64,000 nt of DNA from Vibrio sp. 10N.286.49.B1 (GTDB lineage Bacteria; Pseudomonadota; Gammaproteobacteria; Enterobacterales; Vibrionaceae), in assembly GCF_002873335.1 (NCBI RefSeq), contig NZ_MCUW01000089.1, forward strand, positions 197,820 to 261,819. The letters are read 5' to 3'. Positions 8,414-18,424 of the stretch are shown here, one piece after another. A program made the translations under genes and the position numbers. How positions within the stretch are numbered: the first letter of the stretch is position 1; every line of letters starts with the position of its first letter. The notes below the pieces were generated by a model. That model had not been told where the DNA came from. It did no database searches and worked only from the letters and a program-made list of their open reading frames with translations.

Positions 8414-8593
8414 CACAATTTTCAATTCAAAAATAACAATCAGGATAAAAAGAAAGTAATGAAAGAAATGCGGAAATAAATCGCGACAGACCAAACAAGA
8501 ATATAATCTTATTAAACAATAAGATAAGAGATGAGATTTAAATTAGAAGCCAGCAAGGCAAAATATCACACCATACTGAGCAATTTGACAGTA

Positions 8594-8609
8594 TGTGACC
8601 CTCGTCAAA
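8594..8609. promoter_or_regulatory. possible CRP site in the srlA-gutQ divergent region
   Basis: TGTGACCCTCGTCAAA matches the CRP pattern TGTGA-N6-TCACA at 9 of 10 defined positions. It lies about 100 bp ahead of gutQ and about 250 bp ahead of srlA. Its role is uncertain because of the distance from srlA. Confidence 0.4.
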
Positions 8610-8636
8610 CAACAACAATCACGATCACAAAAAAAG

Positions 8637-8660
8637 AAATGAAAGCAACTATTTTCATTT
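8637..8660. promoter_or_regulatory. inverted repeat ahead of gutQ
   Basis: AAATGAAA (8637-8644) and TTTCATTT (8653-8660) form an 8-bp inverted repeat with an 8-base spacer, about 50 bp ahead of the gutQ start. The TGAAA half resembles the outer part of the srl operator elements. It could be a weaker repressor site, or it may only reflect AT-richness. Confidence 0.35.
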
Positions 8661-8711
8661 TGATAATTATATCGTAAAGTAAAGAGACAGAAAGGATTGG
8701 GAGGAACGAGA

Positions 8712-9689
8712 ATGCATCAACCGTATGACAATGAAGAAATATGTAGAACAGCAACCACAATTATTGAGAGAGAAATAAAACATGCATCTCAATTAATTGG
8801 TGGCATAAACGATAACTTCGCCAATGCATGCCACAGTATTGCAGGATGCAAAGGTAAAGTGATTATCTCAGGTATTGGTAAATCCGGGCATATAGGCAAG
8901 AAGATTGCCGCAACACTCGCTTCAACGGGGACCCCCTCTTTCTTTGTGCATCTCGCCGAGGCCTTACATGGTGATCTGGGGATGATCGAGAAGTCAGACA
9001 TTGTTATTTTCATTTCAAACTCTGGCCAGGCTAACGAACTCAAAACCATTCTGCCATTGTTGGCAATAAAAATGATAACGACCATTGCTATCACATGCCG
9101 AACCGATAGTTACCTCTCACAAGAATCAACATTTACCTTGCCAATTGCAATTGAAGAAGAAGCTTGCCCGCTTGGGTTGGCCCCCAGTTCCAGCGCCGTT
9201 AACACTCTCATATTAGGCGACGCGTTAGCTCTCACAGTAATGACAATGAAAGGATTTGGAAAAGCGGACTTTGCTCGCTCTCACCCCGCAGGAACACTAG
9301 GCGCTCAGTTGTTAACACAAATCAAACAGCTCCTCAAAGAAACACACCGATTAGCCTATTGTAAAGCAGAGACCTCTCTGATGGAGGCGGTACACATCAT
9401 GTGCAAAACAGGTCTGGGTTTAATCGCTGTCGTCGACGGTGAACATGTTATTGGTGTCTTTACGGATGGTGATTTACGTCGTTCATTAAACGACAAAGTG
9501 TCATTAGATAACGGTATTGGCACTGTCATGACTCGTCAATTTCATAGCTTAAATGAAAATGACCTCTGTAGTAACGCGACGCACACAATGAATCACCACA
9601 CTATTTCGGCGCTTCCTGTGACAAACAATGCGGGGAAATATGTTGGGGTCATCAACCTCAGTACTATTCATGAAGCGGGTATTTATTAG
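8712..9689 (+). CDS. gutQ: arabinose-5-phosphate isomerase, GutQ type
   Basis: Cytoplasmic isomerase of about 325 residues that interconverts ribulose 5-phosphate and arabinose 5-phosphate. The SIS domain has GKVIISGIGKSGHIGKKIAA and HLAEALHGDLG, and the catalytic His/Glu region ARSHPAGTLGAQL is present. Two CBS domains follow (TGLGLIAVVDGEHVIGVFTDGDLRR, then the C-terminal one). I chose ATG 8712, with GGAGG seven bases ahead; the TTG at 8697 is part of that ribosome site. E. coli carries gutQ as the last gene of its srl operon. Here it is divergent from srlA, so it is still part of the locus but separately transcribed. Confidence 0.92.
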   Translation: MHQPYDNEEICRTATTIIEREIKHASQLIGGINDNFANACHSIAGCKGKVIISGIGKSGHIGKKIAATLASTGTPSFFVHLAEALHGDLGMIEKSDIVIFISNSGQANELKTILPLLAIKMITTIAITCRTDSYLSQESTFTLPIAIEEEACPLGLAPSSSAVNTLILGDALALTVMTMKGFGKADFARSHPAGTLGAQLLTQIKQLLKETHRLAYCKAETSLMEAVHIMCKTGLGLIAVVDGEHVIGVFTDGDLRRSLNDKVSLDNGIGTVMTRQFHSLNENDLCSNATHTMNHHTISALPVTNNAGKYVGVINLSTIHEAGIY

Positions 9690-9717
9690 ATTTTTTATAA
9701 TTAAAACAGGAGGGTAT

Positions 9718-10368
9718 ATGTTTCAAAAAACACTTTTTATCTTTGATATGGATGGTGTGCTAATTGAGTCGGAGCCGTTTTGGAGAGAAGCGCAGATAGA
9801 AGTATTACGTCATTACGATGTGACTATTTCCGCTGAAGATTGCATTTGCTATACGATGGGAAAACGTATCGATGATATTGCTAGATTGTGGATTAAGCGT
9901 TTCAATCTACCCGTCACAGAAGAGTGCTTAAGGTCTAAAATTATCGAAAAAGCCGAAAGTTTGATACGCCAATTCGGGACCATAAAGCCTGGCATAAATG
10001 AACTCATCACTCAACTGCAACACCAACGCTATAGAATTGCGCTCGCTACGTCTTCTAGTCAAGCTATCATCGATGCCGTGATACACCGACTCAAGCTTGA
10101 CAATATCTTCGAACTCGCACTTAGTGCCGACGACGTGCCATTAGGTAAGCCTGCACCTGATGTTTATGACGAAGTATGTCGACGCCTAAATGTAGAACCA
10201 ACAAAAGCGATCGCGTTAGAAGACAGCCTCACGGGAGTCCGATCTGCACTAGCCGCAGGTATCACAACGATTGCTATACCAGAATTCCACAGCATCGAGT
10301 TCCACATCGCTGATTATTGTGTCTCAAATATCAACGAAGTATTCGTTTTATTGCAAAACGATCATTAA
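9718..10368 (+). CDS. hxpB: HAD-family hexitol/sugar phosphatase, HxpB-like
   Basis: HAD-IA phosphatase of about 216 residues. Motif I is FDMDGVLIESEPFW, motif II is LATSS, and motifs III and IV are GKPAPDVYDEVCRRL and ALEDSLTGVRSALAAG. The SEP/SEPFW segment and length fit the YniC/HxpB group, which hydrolyses 2-deoxyglucose 6-phosphate and hexitol phosphates. I chose ATG 9718, which follows AGGAGGG closely. It lies 28 bases after gutQ and is likely cotranscribed. Removing excess sorbitol 6-phosphate would be a sensible role in this locus; the substrate is inferred from context. Confidence 0.82.
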   Translation: MFQKTLFIFDMDGVLIESEPFWREAQIEVLRHYDVTISAEDCICYTMGKRIDDIARLWIKRFNLPVTEECLRSKIIEKAESLIRQFGTIKPGINELITQLQHQRYRIALATSSSQAIIDAVIHRLKLDNIFELALSADDVPLGKPAPDVYDEVCRRLNVEPTKAIALEDSLTGVRSALAAGITTIAIPEFHSIEFHIADYCVSNINEVFVLLQNDH

Positions 10369-10373
10369 CTATT

Positions 10374-10405
10374 AACAAACAGCTCAACAATTTGGGCTGT
10401 TTGTT
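10374..10405. terminator. hairpin terminator after hxpB
   Basis: AACAAACAGC (10374-10383) and GCTGTTTGTT (10396-10405) form a perfect 10-bp stem with a 12-base loop, six bases after the hxpB stop. It also faces the end of the convergent reductase gene at 10437, so it may work both ways. Confidence 0.7.
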
Positions 10406-10436
10406 AAACCACGTTGATTACATTGATGTCCATACG

Positions 10437-11762
10437 CTAACGCATCTTAAACGCTTCCTGATGAAAGCGGTTCGCTGGCAACCCAGCCTCCACCAGTCCA
10501 GATTTTAGCGAATCACCAAAGGTCTCTGGACCACAAAAACTGACCTCAAACGACTCTGATTTGAATGATTCTAGGACTTGAGTACTGTCTAAGAATTCTC
10601 CGCTTTCGGCATCTACCACATGCAATTCCACGAAGGATAGGTGGCGAAGTAACATTATTATCTCATTGTTAAAAAAGGCTTCTTTCTTCGACTGTACACA
10701 GTAAAATAAATGTATTTTATTGATGCGGCTGACTTGATCGTTTGATTGCGCTTTTAGCCAGTACAATCGCGAGATAAATGGCACGATACCAATACCAGCA
10801 CCTACCCATATTTGGTGCATCGATTGAGGCACTTGAAAGTAGCCATATCCTCCTTCAACTGTCACACCTTGCTCTGCCGCTAACGTGTTAACCAAGTCGT
10901 GGGTATAATCGCCTAAGTTCTTGATTCCGAATTCAATGCGTAGGGTACTAGGGTCATAATTTAAAATAGAAAAAGGATGAGGCGATTCCCCATCATGGAA
11001 ATTCAAATAGGCAAATTGCCCTTCTCTATACAGAATGCCCGAAGTTAATTGAATTGTTATACGGATGGCGTCGTTGTGATTCAATTCTCTAGCCTGAGAC
11101 GAAAACGGCTTTACTTCTACTACGGTACCATCAGCTTTATTCTTGCGCCCAATTCGACCAGTCAGCGACAACCAAGACCCCACTCCCCCAGCTAAGCAAA
11201 GGGCAATAATCGTCATGTTTTGTGGGATCGCCACCAGCGTCCAATCAAGCAGCAAGAGTGTGTGAAAAATCCCTGCAACCATCAAGGCTCCCCCTAACTT
11301 ATGAGTGAACTTGAATTTTTTATAGCTAATCGCTTGTACTAAGCTAATCACACTAAAGATAAGCAACACGTAAAAGGCCAGTTCACCCACCTGCTCCGCA
11401 ATTGGCCGCCATTGAATCCCTTCGACAATGGCTCTAGGCCCTCGATGGGGACGCTCAATCATACCGGCACCGACCATCCATTTGGCAGACTGAACCGTCA
11501 ACCAATGCAATAGCAGTGCTACCGCCGCACCAATGCCTAGCTTTTTGTGTAATTTATAACCTTGGTCGAGGCCATTAACCATTTTTTCTACCCAACGAAA
11601 CCGGGCAACCAGCAAGACAGCTACACTCATATACGCCAGCCCCAACAGACCAGTAAGCATAATGAGCTGGTGACGCCATACAAAAAATTCACCTAACTTA
11701 TCCCATTGAATCAATAGATTGGGTAGCCAAAGCAAGGTCAATAATACGGTAAGTCTCAACAT
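10437..11762 (-). CDS. ferric-reductase-like membrane FAD/NAD(P)H oxidoreductase
   Basis: Inner-membrane oxidoreductase of 441 residues. Six or so N-terminal hydrophobic segments carry histidines suited to heme b (KLHKKLG, LLLHWL, FTHKLGG, GIFHTLL). After them come an FAD-binding FR-type domain with HPFSIL and an NAD(P)-binding domain with GAGIGIVPFISRL and the terminal CGPE. The layout is that of the ferric reductase/NADPH oxidase superfamily, which moves electrons from cytosolic NAD(P)H through heme b to an outside acceptor. It stands alone, divergent from the RND pump. The acceptor (iron, another metal, or a periplasmic partner) is unknown. A second member of this family lies at 38472-39866. 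Confidence 0.85.
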   Translation of the reverse strand: MLRLTVLLTLLWLPNLLIQWDKLGEFFVWRHQLIMLTGLLGLAYMSVAVLLVARFRWVEKMVNGLDQGYKLHKKLGIGAAVALLLHWLTVQSAKWMVGAGMIERPHRGPRAIVEGIQWRPIAEQVGELAFYVLLIFSVISLVQAISYKKFKFTHKLGGALMVAGIFHTLLLLDWTLVAIPQNMTIIALCLAGGVGSWLSLTGRIGRKNKADGTVVEVKPFSSQARELNHNDAIRITIQLTSGILYREGQFAYLNFHDGESPHPFSILNYDPSTLRIEFGIKNLGDYTHDLVNTLAAEQGVTVEGGYGYFQVPQSMHQIWVGAGIGIVPFISRLYWLKAQSNDQVSRINKIHLFYCVQSKKEAFFNNEIIMLLRHLSFVELHVVDAESGEFLDSTQVLESFKSESFEVSFCGPETFGDSLKSGLVEAGLPANRFHQEAFKMR

Positions 11763-11949
11763 GGGAGCCTCTTTCGATTAATAAAAATATCCATTCAATA
11801 GGATACGCCCAATAATCCACACAAAAAGTAGGTTTACACAGCTTTAATCTGATTTACATTTGTTTACAAACAGCGTTAACCCCTTCTTAACCCCCCCTAT
11901 TGTTATCTTACCCGTCATTGCTATGTCGCTACTTTTTGAAGGTCACCTT

Positions 11950-13122
11950 ATGTTCTCATCTACTGTACTTAAACGCGGTGTTAGTCTGCTTCTTCCTTTC
12001 GTTTTACTTGGTTGCAATGCCCAGGCAGAACCAGAACAAAAAGCCGTTGAATCGGTCCACGTTGATACGCTCACATTATCGTCATCGACCTTGCGATTAA
12101 CCAAAGAATTACCAGGGCGAATTACCGCATTTAAGCAAGCCGAGGTGAGACCTCAAGTGTCAGGCATCGTCATTGAGCGTTTATTTGAGGAAGGCAGCTA
12201 CGTCAACAGTGGTGATTTACTGTACCAAATTGACTCGACCAGCTATCAAGCCACGGTGAACAGCGCAAAAGCCCAACTTGATAAAGCGATTGCCAATGAA
12301 AATACGACACAAAAAGCGGCGGTACGATACAGCGAACTGCTCAAGAAAAATCTAACCAGCCAAGTACTTTCTGACGAAGCGACCTCCGCTTATCAGCAAG
12401 CTGTCGCGGAGGTTGCGATTCGCCAAGCGGATCTTGATAACGCCAATATTGAGCTGTCCTATACTCAGGTGAAGGCGCCCATATCTGGAAAAATCGGTAT
12501 TTCTCAGGTTTCTGAGGGCTCTTTAGTGACGTCTGGGCAATCTGCGTATTTGACGACGATTATTCAGTCAGATCATGTTTACGTGGATATGCAGCAGTCA
12601 TCACTCTCGCTGTACAAGATACAACAAGAATTTATCGGACAAGAACACGGTGACATTGACGTTCCTGTTTCGGTGACTTTAGAAGATGGGACGCAATATG
12701 GAGAGATTGGTTACTTAGCGTTTTCTGATGCACACGTTGATGACTCGACAGGAAGCGTAACACTGCGAGCGGTTATACCAAACTCAAATCATGCGTTGTT
12801 ATCTGGGATGTTCGTGCGAGCGACGATCTCAATGCCCGTAGAAAAAGACTATTTGGTGGTACCACAATCGACGGTAGTACGCAGCCAGTCAGGTGAACCT
12901 TCAGTATTTGTTGTCGATGAAACTGGTTTAACTGAAAAAAAATCGGTGGTTTTAGGTAATGAAATTGGTAATGGTTGGGTCGTAGAAGAAGGACTTGTTG
13001 CGGGTGACAAAGTCGTGGTGTCTAACCTTATTAGAGTCAAAAACAATCAAAGCGTTATCATCGATACAGACACCGATGTGAACGGCGACATTATCTATAC
13101 CGCTAGTGTTTCGACCCATTAA
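11950..13122 (+). CDS. RND efflux periplasmic adaptor lipoprotein
   Basis: Membrane-fusion protein of about 390 residues. A lipoprotein signal ends at LLGC with the lipidated Cys at about residue 22. A biotinyl-lipoyl half (GRITAFKQAEVRPQVSGIVIE), an alpha-hairpin with Ala/Gln-rich coiled coil, and a beta-barrel/membrane-proximal domain ending in NQSVIIDT follow in AcrA/MexA order. I chose ATG 11950 because GAAGGT precedes it and the signal peptide begins there; the longer frame from 11860 would spoil the signal. It is in an operon with the pump permease 17 bp downstream. No outer-membrane channel gene is nearby, so it probably uses TolC. Confidence 0.92.
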   Translation: MFSSTVLKRGVSLLLPFVLLGCNAQAEPEQKAVESVHVDTLTLSSSTLRLTKELPGRITAFKQAEVRPQVSGIVIERLFEEGSYVNSGDLLYQIDSTSYQATVNSAKAQLDKAIANENTTQKAAVRYSELLKKNLTSQVLSDEATSAYQQAVAEVAIRQADLDNANIELSYTQVKAPISGKIGISQVSEGSLVTSGQSAYLTTIIQSDHVYVDMQQSSLSLYKIQQEFIGQEHGDIDVPVSVTLEDGTQYGEIGYLAFSDAHVDDSTGSVTLRAVIPNSNHALLSGMFVRATISMPVEKDYLVVPQSTVVRSQSGEPSVFVVDETGLTEKKSVVLGNEIGNGWVVEEGLVAGDKVVVSNLIRVKNNQSVIIDTDTDVNGDIIYTASVSTH

Positions 13123-13139
13123 TTTAATAGGATTTCTTC

Positions 13140-16100
13140 ATGTCTCGCTTTTTTATTAACAGACCGATATTTGCTTGGGTCATCGCCATTATCATCATGC
13201 TTTCAGGCATTGCTTCTATCTTAAGTCTGCCGGTTGCTCAGTACCCCACTATTGCTCCTCCATCAATAAAGATCAGTACTTCGTACCCGGGCGCCTCAGC
13301 AAAAGCGATTGAAGACAGTGTGACTCAGGTCATTGAGCAAAGCATGACCGGACTTGATAACCTTTTGTACATGTCGTCCATTAGCGATTCTTCAGGCAAT
13401 GCGTCTATCACCCTAACGTTCAGCGCTGATACCGACCCAGACATCGCACAGGTTCAGGTTCAAAATAACCTGCAACAAGCGACTAATCGCCTGCCAACAG
13501 CGGTTCAAAACCAGGGAACCTCGGTGACAAAAAGCAGCTCTGGGTTCATGTCAGTGACCAACCTGTATTCACCGGACGGCACCATGAGTTCTGCCGATAT
13601 TCAAGACTATGCCAATTCAAGCATCAAAGATATTTTGAGCAGAGTAAATGGTGTAGGTGAAGTCACTATATTCGGCCCGTCTTATGCCATGCGTATTTGG
13701 CTCGATCCTGCAAAACTAAACAGCTATACCTTAACCCCTTCGGATATCTCTGCAGCTGTCTCAGAGCAAAACAGTCAAGTCACGGTAGGACAACTAGGGG
13801 GAACTCCAGCCACCGATTCTCAGCTTATCAATGCCTCGATTACCGCTCAGAGCCTGCTCACAACAACGGAAGAGTTTGAGAATATCCTCATCAAAGTGGA
13901 AGACAATGGTTCTCAAATTCGCCTCAAGGATGTGGCGCGAGTCGAACTTGGCAGCGAAGATTTCAGTGTGGTCCCTGCCTTTAATGGTTATGGTTCTTCA
14001 GGGATTGCGATCACCTTAGCATCTGGCGCGAACTCACTCGACACACAAGCGGCAGTCGATGCCAAGTTAGCACAAATGTCAGAGAGCTTCCCGGATGGCT
14101 TATTGATGGCCAAGGCCACCGACAATAACGCCTTTATTCGTCTGTCCATTACTGAGGTGGTGAAAACCCTTTTTGAAGCAGTCGTACTTGTTTTCTTTGT
14201 TATGTTATTGTTTTTGCAAAACTTACGTGCCACCTTGATTCCAACCATTGCGGTACCCGTTGTATTGCTGGGCACCTTTTCCGTTATGGCCGTGCTGGGA
14301 TTTAGTATCAACACTCTTACGATGTTTGGCATGGTGCTGGCTATCGGACTCTTGGTAGATGATGCCATTGTTGTGGTCGAGAACGTTGAACGAATCATGC
14401 ATGAGGAAAAACTATCACCACTAGAAGCCACTAAAAAGTCCATGAATCAAATAACTGGCGCGCTCATTGGTATCACGATGGTACTGGCGGTGGTATTCAT
14501 TCCAATGGCATTTATGTCAGGGTCCAGCGGAGCGATTTATCAACAATTCTCACTCACCATCGTTTCTGCCATGGTTCTGTCTGTCCTTGTTGCTTTGATT
14601 CTAACGCCAGTGCTGTGTGCTACGTTGCTAAAACCGGCTGGGCATACCTCAAACTCAGCATTCTTTAATGCATTTAACCGTTTCTTTGACCGGTCATTAT
14701 TTCGTTATCGTGCTTCAATAAAACACGTACTGAATCGCCCATTGCGCTTTGTTTTCATTTATATCGTTCTGCTTGGCGGTGGGGCGTATATCTACAACTC
14801 GTTACCAAGCGCATTCTTACCTAATGAAGACCAAGGTGAATTTATGGTTATGGCATCATTACCTAATGGCTCAACGTTAAGGGAAACCACGGAAGTCATG
14901 AATGATGTCACGGCGTATTTTCAGCAACATGAACCAGATACGGTCAATACCGTTTTTACAACATCAGGGTTTAACTTTTCAGGTAAAGGACAAAACGCAG
15001 CGATGGGGTTCATCGGGCTAAAAGATTGGTCTGAAAGAACAGCAGAAGGCACCGATGTTAACGCCATCATTGCACGCACCATGGCGTATTTTTCTACCTA
15101 TAAAAAAGCGTCTATATTTGCTTTTAGTAGCCCAGCAATTCGAGAACTTGGCACATCATCAGGCTTTGATTTCTATCTCGAAGACGTCGGGAATTTAGGT
15201 CATGACGAGCTTATCAATCTGCGTAACCAACTGCTCGAAAAAATGGCACAAAGCCCTATATTACAAAAAGTACGACCAAACGGTTTAGAAGATAATGCTC
15301 AGTTCTTTCTGGATATCGACTACGAAAAGGCCAAAGTACTCGGTCTCGAAATCAACGATATCAATGAAACGCTCTCCATCGCGTGGGGGTCATCCTATGT
15401 CAACGATTTCATTGATAGAGGTCGTTCGAAAAAAGTCTACTTACAAGCTGATGCGGAATATCGTATGACGCCAGAAGATCTAGAACTGTGGTACGTGCGA
15501 AACAGCAACGATGAGATGGTGCCGCTGTCGGCATTCAGTTCATCTCATTGGGGAAAAGGCTCACCACAACTGATGCGCTATAACGGCAACTCTGCCGTAG
15601 AGATAATTGGCGAGGCTGGCGCTGGCTACAGTACCGGTGATGCTATGGACGAGGTCAATCGCCTCGCTGCGGAGCTTTCAAACAACATTCAGGTAAGCTG
15701 GACAGGAATGTCTTACCAAGAACTAGAATCTGGTGGGCAAGCTCCCATTCTGTATGCCGTATCACTATTAATGGTATTTTTATGTTTAGCGGCATTGTAC
15801 GAGAGTTGGAGCATTCCCGTCGCCATTATTCTTGTCGTGCCACTTGGGATACTAGGTGCGCTTGCGGCGACTACGCTTCGCGGAATGGAAAATGATGTTT
15901 ATTTCCAAGTTGGGCTATTAACCACCATCGGACTGTCGGCAAAAAATGCTATCTTAATTGTTGAGTTTGCGAAGGAATTGTATGAAAAAGGCATGAGCTT
16001 GGTCGACGCTACCGTCAAAGCATGTGAGATGCGTCTTCGCCCAATCATCATGACCTCACTAGCATTTGTTCTTGGTGTCTTGCCGTTGGTGATCAGCACA

Positions 16101-16295
16101 GGGGCAGGGGCAAATGCACGTAATGCACTCGGTACATCCGTCATGGGTGGAATGATAGCCGCCACTATCCTGGTGGTTTACTTTGCGCCCCTATTTTTTG
16201 TTTTAATTGTTAAGATGTTTGGTGGCAACAAAGATACGATGAACACTGCCTCTACGAGAAAATCTGAAGCAGATACAGATACAGATACAGCATAA
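13140..16295 (+). CDS. RND multidrug efflux permease, AcrB/MexB type
   Basis: HAE1-family RND transporter of 1051 residues, the normal length. It has the N-terminal [17 protein letters not shown] segment, the proton-relay aspartates in [20 protein letters not shown], and the essential Lys in [17 protein letters not shown]. Two large periplasmic loops separate the membrane bundles. It exports hydrophobic or amphipathic compounds using the proton gradient. The C-terminus ends in a short Asp/Thr repeat coded by GATACA repeats. The downstream two-component genes run in the same direction, suggesting self-contained regulation. Confidence 0.95.
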   Translation: MSRFFINRPIFAWVIAIIIMLSGIASILSLPVAQYPTIAPPSIKISTSYPGASAKAIEDSVTQVIEQSMTGLDNLLYMSSISDSSGNASITLTFSADTDPDIAQVQVQNNLQQATNRLPTAVQNQGTSVTKSSSGFMSVTNLYSPDGTMSSADIQDYANSSIKDILSRVNGVGEVTIFGPSYAMRIWLDPAKLNSYTLTPSDISAAVSEQNSQVTVGQLGGTPATDSQLINASITAQSLLTTTEEFENILIKVEDNGSQIRLKDVARVELGSEDFSVVPAFNGYGSSGIAITLASGANSLDTQAAVDAKLAQMSESFPDGLLMAKATDNNAFIRLSITEVVKTLFEAVVLVFFVMLLFLQNLRATLIPTIAVPVVLLGTFSVMAVLGFSINTLTMFGMVLAIGLLVDDAIVVVENVERIMHEEKLSPLEATKKSMNQITGALIGITMVLAVVFIPMAFMSGSSGAIYQQFSLTIVSAMVLSVLVALILTPVLCATLLKPAGHTSNSAFFNAFNRFFDRSLFRYRASIKHVLNRPLRFVFIYIVLLGGGAYIYNSLPSAFLPNEDQGEFMVMASLPNGSTLRETTEVMNDVTAYFQQHEPDTVNTVFTTSGFNFSGKGQNAAMGFIGLKDWSERTAEGTDVNAIIARTMAYFSTYKKASIFAFSSPAIRELGTSSGFDFYLEDVGNLGHDELINLRNQLLEKMAQSPILQKVRPNGLEDNAQFFLDIDYEKAKVLGLEINDINETLSIAWGSSYVNDFIDRGRSKKVYLQADAEYRMTPEDLELWYVRNSNDEMVPLSAFSSSHWGKGSPQLMRYNGNSAVEIIGEAGAGYSTGDAMDEVNRLAAELSNNIQVSWTGMSYQELESGGQAPILYAVSLLMVFLCLAALYESWSIPVAIILVVPLGILGALAATTLRGMENDVYFQVGLLTTIGLSAKNAILIVEFAKELYEKGMSLVDATVKACEMRLRPIIMTSLAFVLGVLPLVISTGAGANARNALGTSVMGGMIAATILVVYFAPLFFVLIVKMFGGNKDTMNTASTRKSEADTDTDTA

Positions 16296-16343
16296 TGAAT
16301 TAGCCCCACGGCTCCAGTACCGATGAACAAGTCCCATACCATT

Positions 16344-16362
16344 GCGCCTTACTGCAAGGCGC
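16344..16362 (+). other. small intercistronic hairpin
   Basis: GCGCCTT (16344-16350) and AAGGCGC (16356-16362) form a 7-bp stem with a 5-base loop between the RND permease and the response regulator, without a U-run. It could reduce readthrough from pump to regulator genes. Confidence 0.4.
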
Positions 16363-16384
16363 TCAACCTCTTCAAGGAGCAACC

Positions 16385-17074
16385 ATGAAGTCCGACAATC
16401 TTTGTTTTTTGTTGGTCGAAGACGACCTTGACCTCGCCTCTGCGGTCATTGACTATCTCGATTTAGAAGACATTTCATGTGACCATGCTGCCAATGGTGT
16501 TGCGGGCCTAGAGCTAATAAAAACGAACACTTACGATGTCATTATTCTTGATTTAAATTTGCCTAAAATGAATGGATTGCAAGTCTGTGAGCATATACGG
16601 GGTCAAGGCATTGACGTGCCAGTACTCATGCTCACCGCTCGCGATACGCTCGACGACAAATTAATTGGGTTCTCTAAAGGTGCCGACGACTACCTCATTA
16701 AACCCTTTGCCATGGAGGAGTTGATTGTTCGATGCCAAGTATTGGCAAAGCGCCGCAGTGGTCAAATATCGCGCTTGTCGGTATCGGATCTCGTGTTAGA
16801 TCTTAAACTCAAACAAAGCTTTCGAAATGAGACATTATTAAAGCTGTCTCCAACGGCGCTAAAGATACTTGAGTTGCTAATGCGAGAAAGCCCAAACCCT
16901 GTTTCAAGAGAAAAGATCATGCAGACGGTATGGGGAGACGACCAGCCCGATAGCAATAGCCTAAAGGTTCACATATTCAATCTGAGAAAGCAGGTTGACG
17001 GTGACTACAACAACAAACTTATTCATACCATCGCAGGCAGCGGTTTTGCCGTAAAGGATAGCGAACACTTATGA
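16385..17074 (+). CDS. OmpR-family response regulator beside RND pump
   Basis: Two-domain regulator of 229 residues. The receiver has the acidic pair EDD (12-14), the phosphoacceptor D56 in VIILDLNLPKMNG, and the conserved Lys in DDYLIKPFAMEE. The C-terminal winged helix shows LSPTALKILELLMRESPNPVSRE and KVHIFNLRKQVD, typical of OmpR/PhoB proteins. The AAGGAGC ribosome site lies just ahead. It overlaps its sensor gene by four bases and follows the pump by 89 bp, so control of the pump operon is likely but inferred. Confidence 0.93.
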   Translation: MKSDNLCFLLVEDDLDLASAVIDYLDLEDISCDHAANGVAGLELIKTNTYDVIILDLNLPKMNGLQVCEHIRGQGIDVPVLMLTARDTLDDKLIGFSKGADDYLIKPFAMEELIVRCQVLAKRRSGQISRLSVSDLVLDLKLKQSFRNETLLKLSPTALKILELLMRESPNPVSREKIMQTVWGDDQPDSNSLKVHIFNLRKQVDGDYNNKLIHTIAGSGFAVKDSEHL

Positions 17075-18363
17075 AAATTAAACCAAGCCTTCGCGTCTAT
17101 GTCTTGCTTTCTATGCTCATCAGCGGGGTAGGTTTAATTTGGACTCTATCTGCCCTAAGCAATGGGTATTTCATTACCGGCATGGACATGGCAATGCGCC
17201 ACGGAATGCTCGCCTATTCTCAACAACAAACCACGGATAACGAACTGGTTTATGTTGAATCACCAGAAAATCCGACGCAGCCTCATCGTCGAACCTTGCA
17301 ATATAATTTTGTTCAGCACTGGCAAGATTTGCCTCCTATATTCACCTCAACTTACCAAGCCGATGATATTGAGCTCAACGAACTCTATAAAAACATGCAA
17401 GATGCCACGTTGTTAATGCCTCCCAAGACAGGCTTTTTTTTGATGAAAATAATGAAAGATGGTACGCCGTATTATGTGTCCGTCATTATTTCTCATGATG
17501 GGCCGCTATCTAATGAGATCTCTGATCTTCCTCATGTCGCCATCATCGCTTTTACGGCCTTAGGGGGCACGTTCGCCTTCACACTCATCTTGTTATTTGT
17601 CATGAGAAGAGTCACGACTCCCGTCGAAAAACTAAAAGATTGGGCTAAACAGCTCGATGATAAACAACTTAAAAAACCCATTCCTGATTTTCATTACAGT
17701 GAACTCAACACACTCGCGACATTGATACGGGATAGTCTTAGCTCGGTACAAAATAGCTTGGATAGGGAACGACAGTTTTTGGGTTATGCCAGCCATGAGT
17801 TACGTACGCCAATCGCCGTAACAAGAACGAACGGTGAACTATTAAAAAAACTCATCGAGAACAATAAACCCCCAGAAAAGCAACTCGACGTTGTCGCTCG
17901 AATTTTGCGAGCAAGCTTTACCATGACCGACCTGACCGAGACGCTACTTTGGCTTAATCGACGAGACGGGAAAGCACTAGACACCCAAGACGTTCAGTTG
18001 GGCTCACTGACGACTCAACTGGTCACGGACTTAACGTATTTGACCCAAGAAAAAGCGATTAACATCGAGATAAAAACCGATGAATTCATAACAAAACTGC
18101 CTGAAAGCGTTTGTCGGATTGTCATTTCAAACCTTATTCGGAACGCCTTTCAACATACCCTCAGCGGGCATGTAAGTATTATTCAATCAGGGCTTACTTT
18201 CTCTATCACCAATCAAAGTAACAATAATGAATCATTAGGTGATAGCCTAGGTTTTGGTCTGGGTTTAGAGCTAACCGAGCGTTTGATTACCCAACATCAA
18301 TGGCAATACACGAGCTCTGAAATCGCGGGAGGTAAACACGTCACCGTCACCTTTCAATCCTAG
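17071..18363 (+). CDS. sensor histidine kinase beside RND pump
   Basis: Membrane sensor kinase of 430 residues. One membrane segment near residues 8-30, a periplasmic sensing region of about 120 residues, and a second segment near 150-175 (VAIIAFTALGGTFAFTLILL) are followed by a HAMP-like linker. The dimerisation box holds the phosphorylated His at about residue 242 (GYASHELRTPIA). The ATPase domain has N-box NLIRNAFQH and a G-box, LGFGLGLELTERLI. It partners with the preceding regulator (ATGA overlap). The signal is unknown. Confidence 0.92.
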   Translation: MKIKPSLRVYVLLSMLISGVGLIWTLSALSNGYFITGMDMAMRHGMLAYSQQQTTDNELVYVESPENPTQPHRRTLQYNFVQHWQDLPPIFTSTYQADDIELNELYKNMQDATLLMPPKTGFFLMKIMKDGTPYYVSVIISHDGPLSNEISDLPHVAIIAFTALGGTFAFTLILLFVMRRVTTPVEKLKDWAKQLDDKQLKKPIPDFHYSELNTLATLIRDSLSSVQNSLDRERQFLGYASHELRTPIAVTRTNGELLKKLIENNKPPEKQLDVVARILRASFTMTDLTETLLWLNRRDGKALDTQDVQLGSLTTQLVTDLTYLTQEKAINIEIKTDEFITKLPESVCRIVISNLIRNAFQHTLSGHVSIIQSGLTFSITNQSNNNESLGDSLGFGLGLELTERLITQHQWQYTSSEIAGGKHVTVTFQS

Positions 18364-18424
18364 GTCACTAAAATTAAAATAACGGACTATATTTAGGAAG
18401 GTTTAATTATTCTAGAGAAGACTA

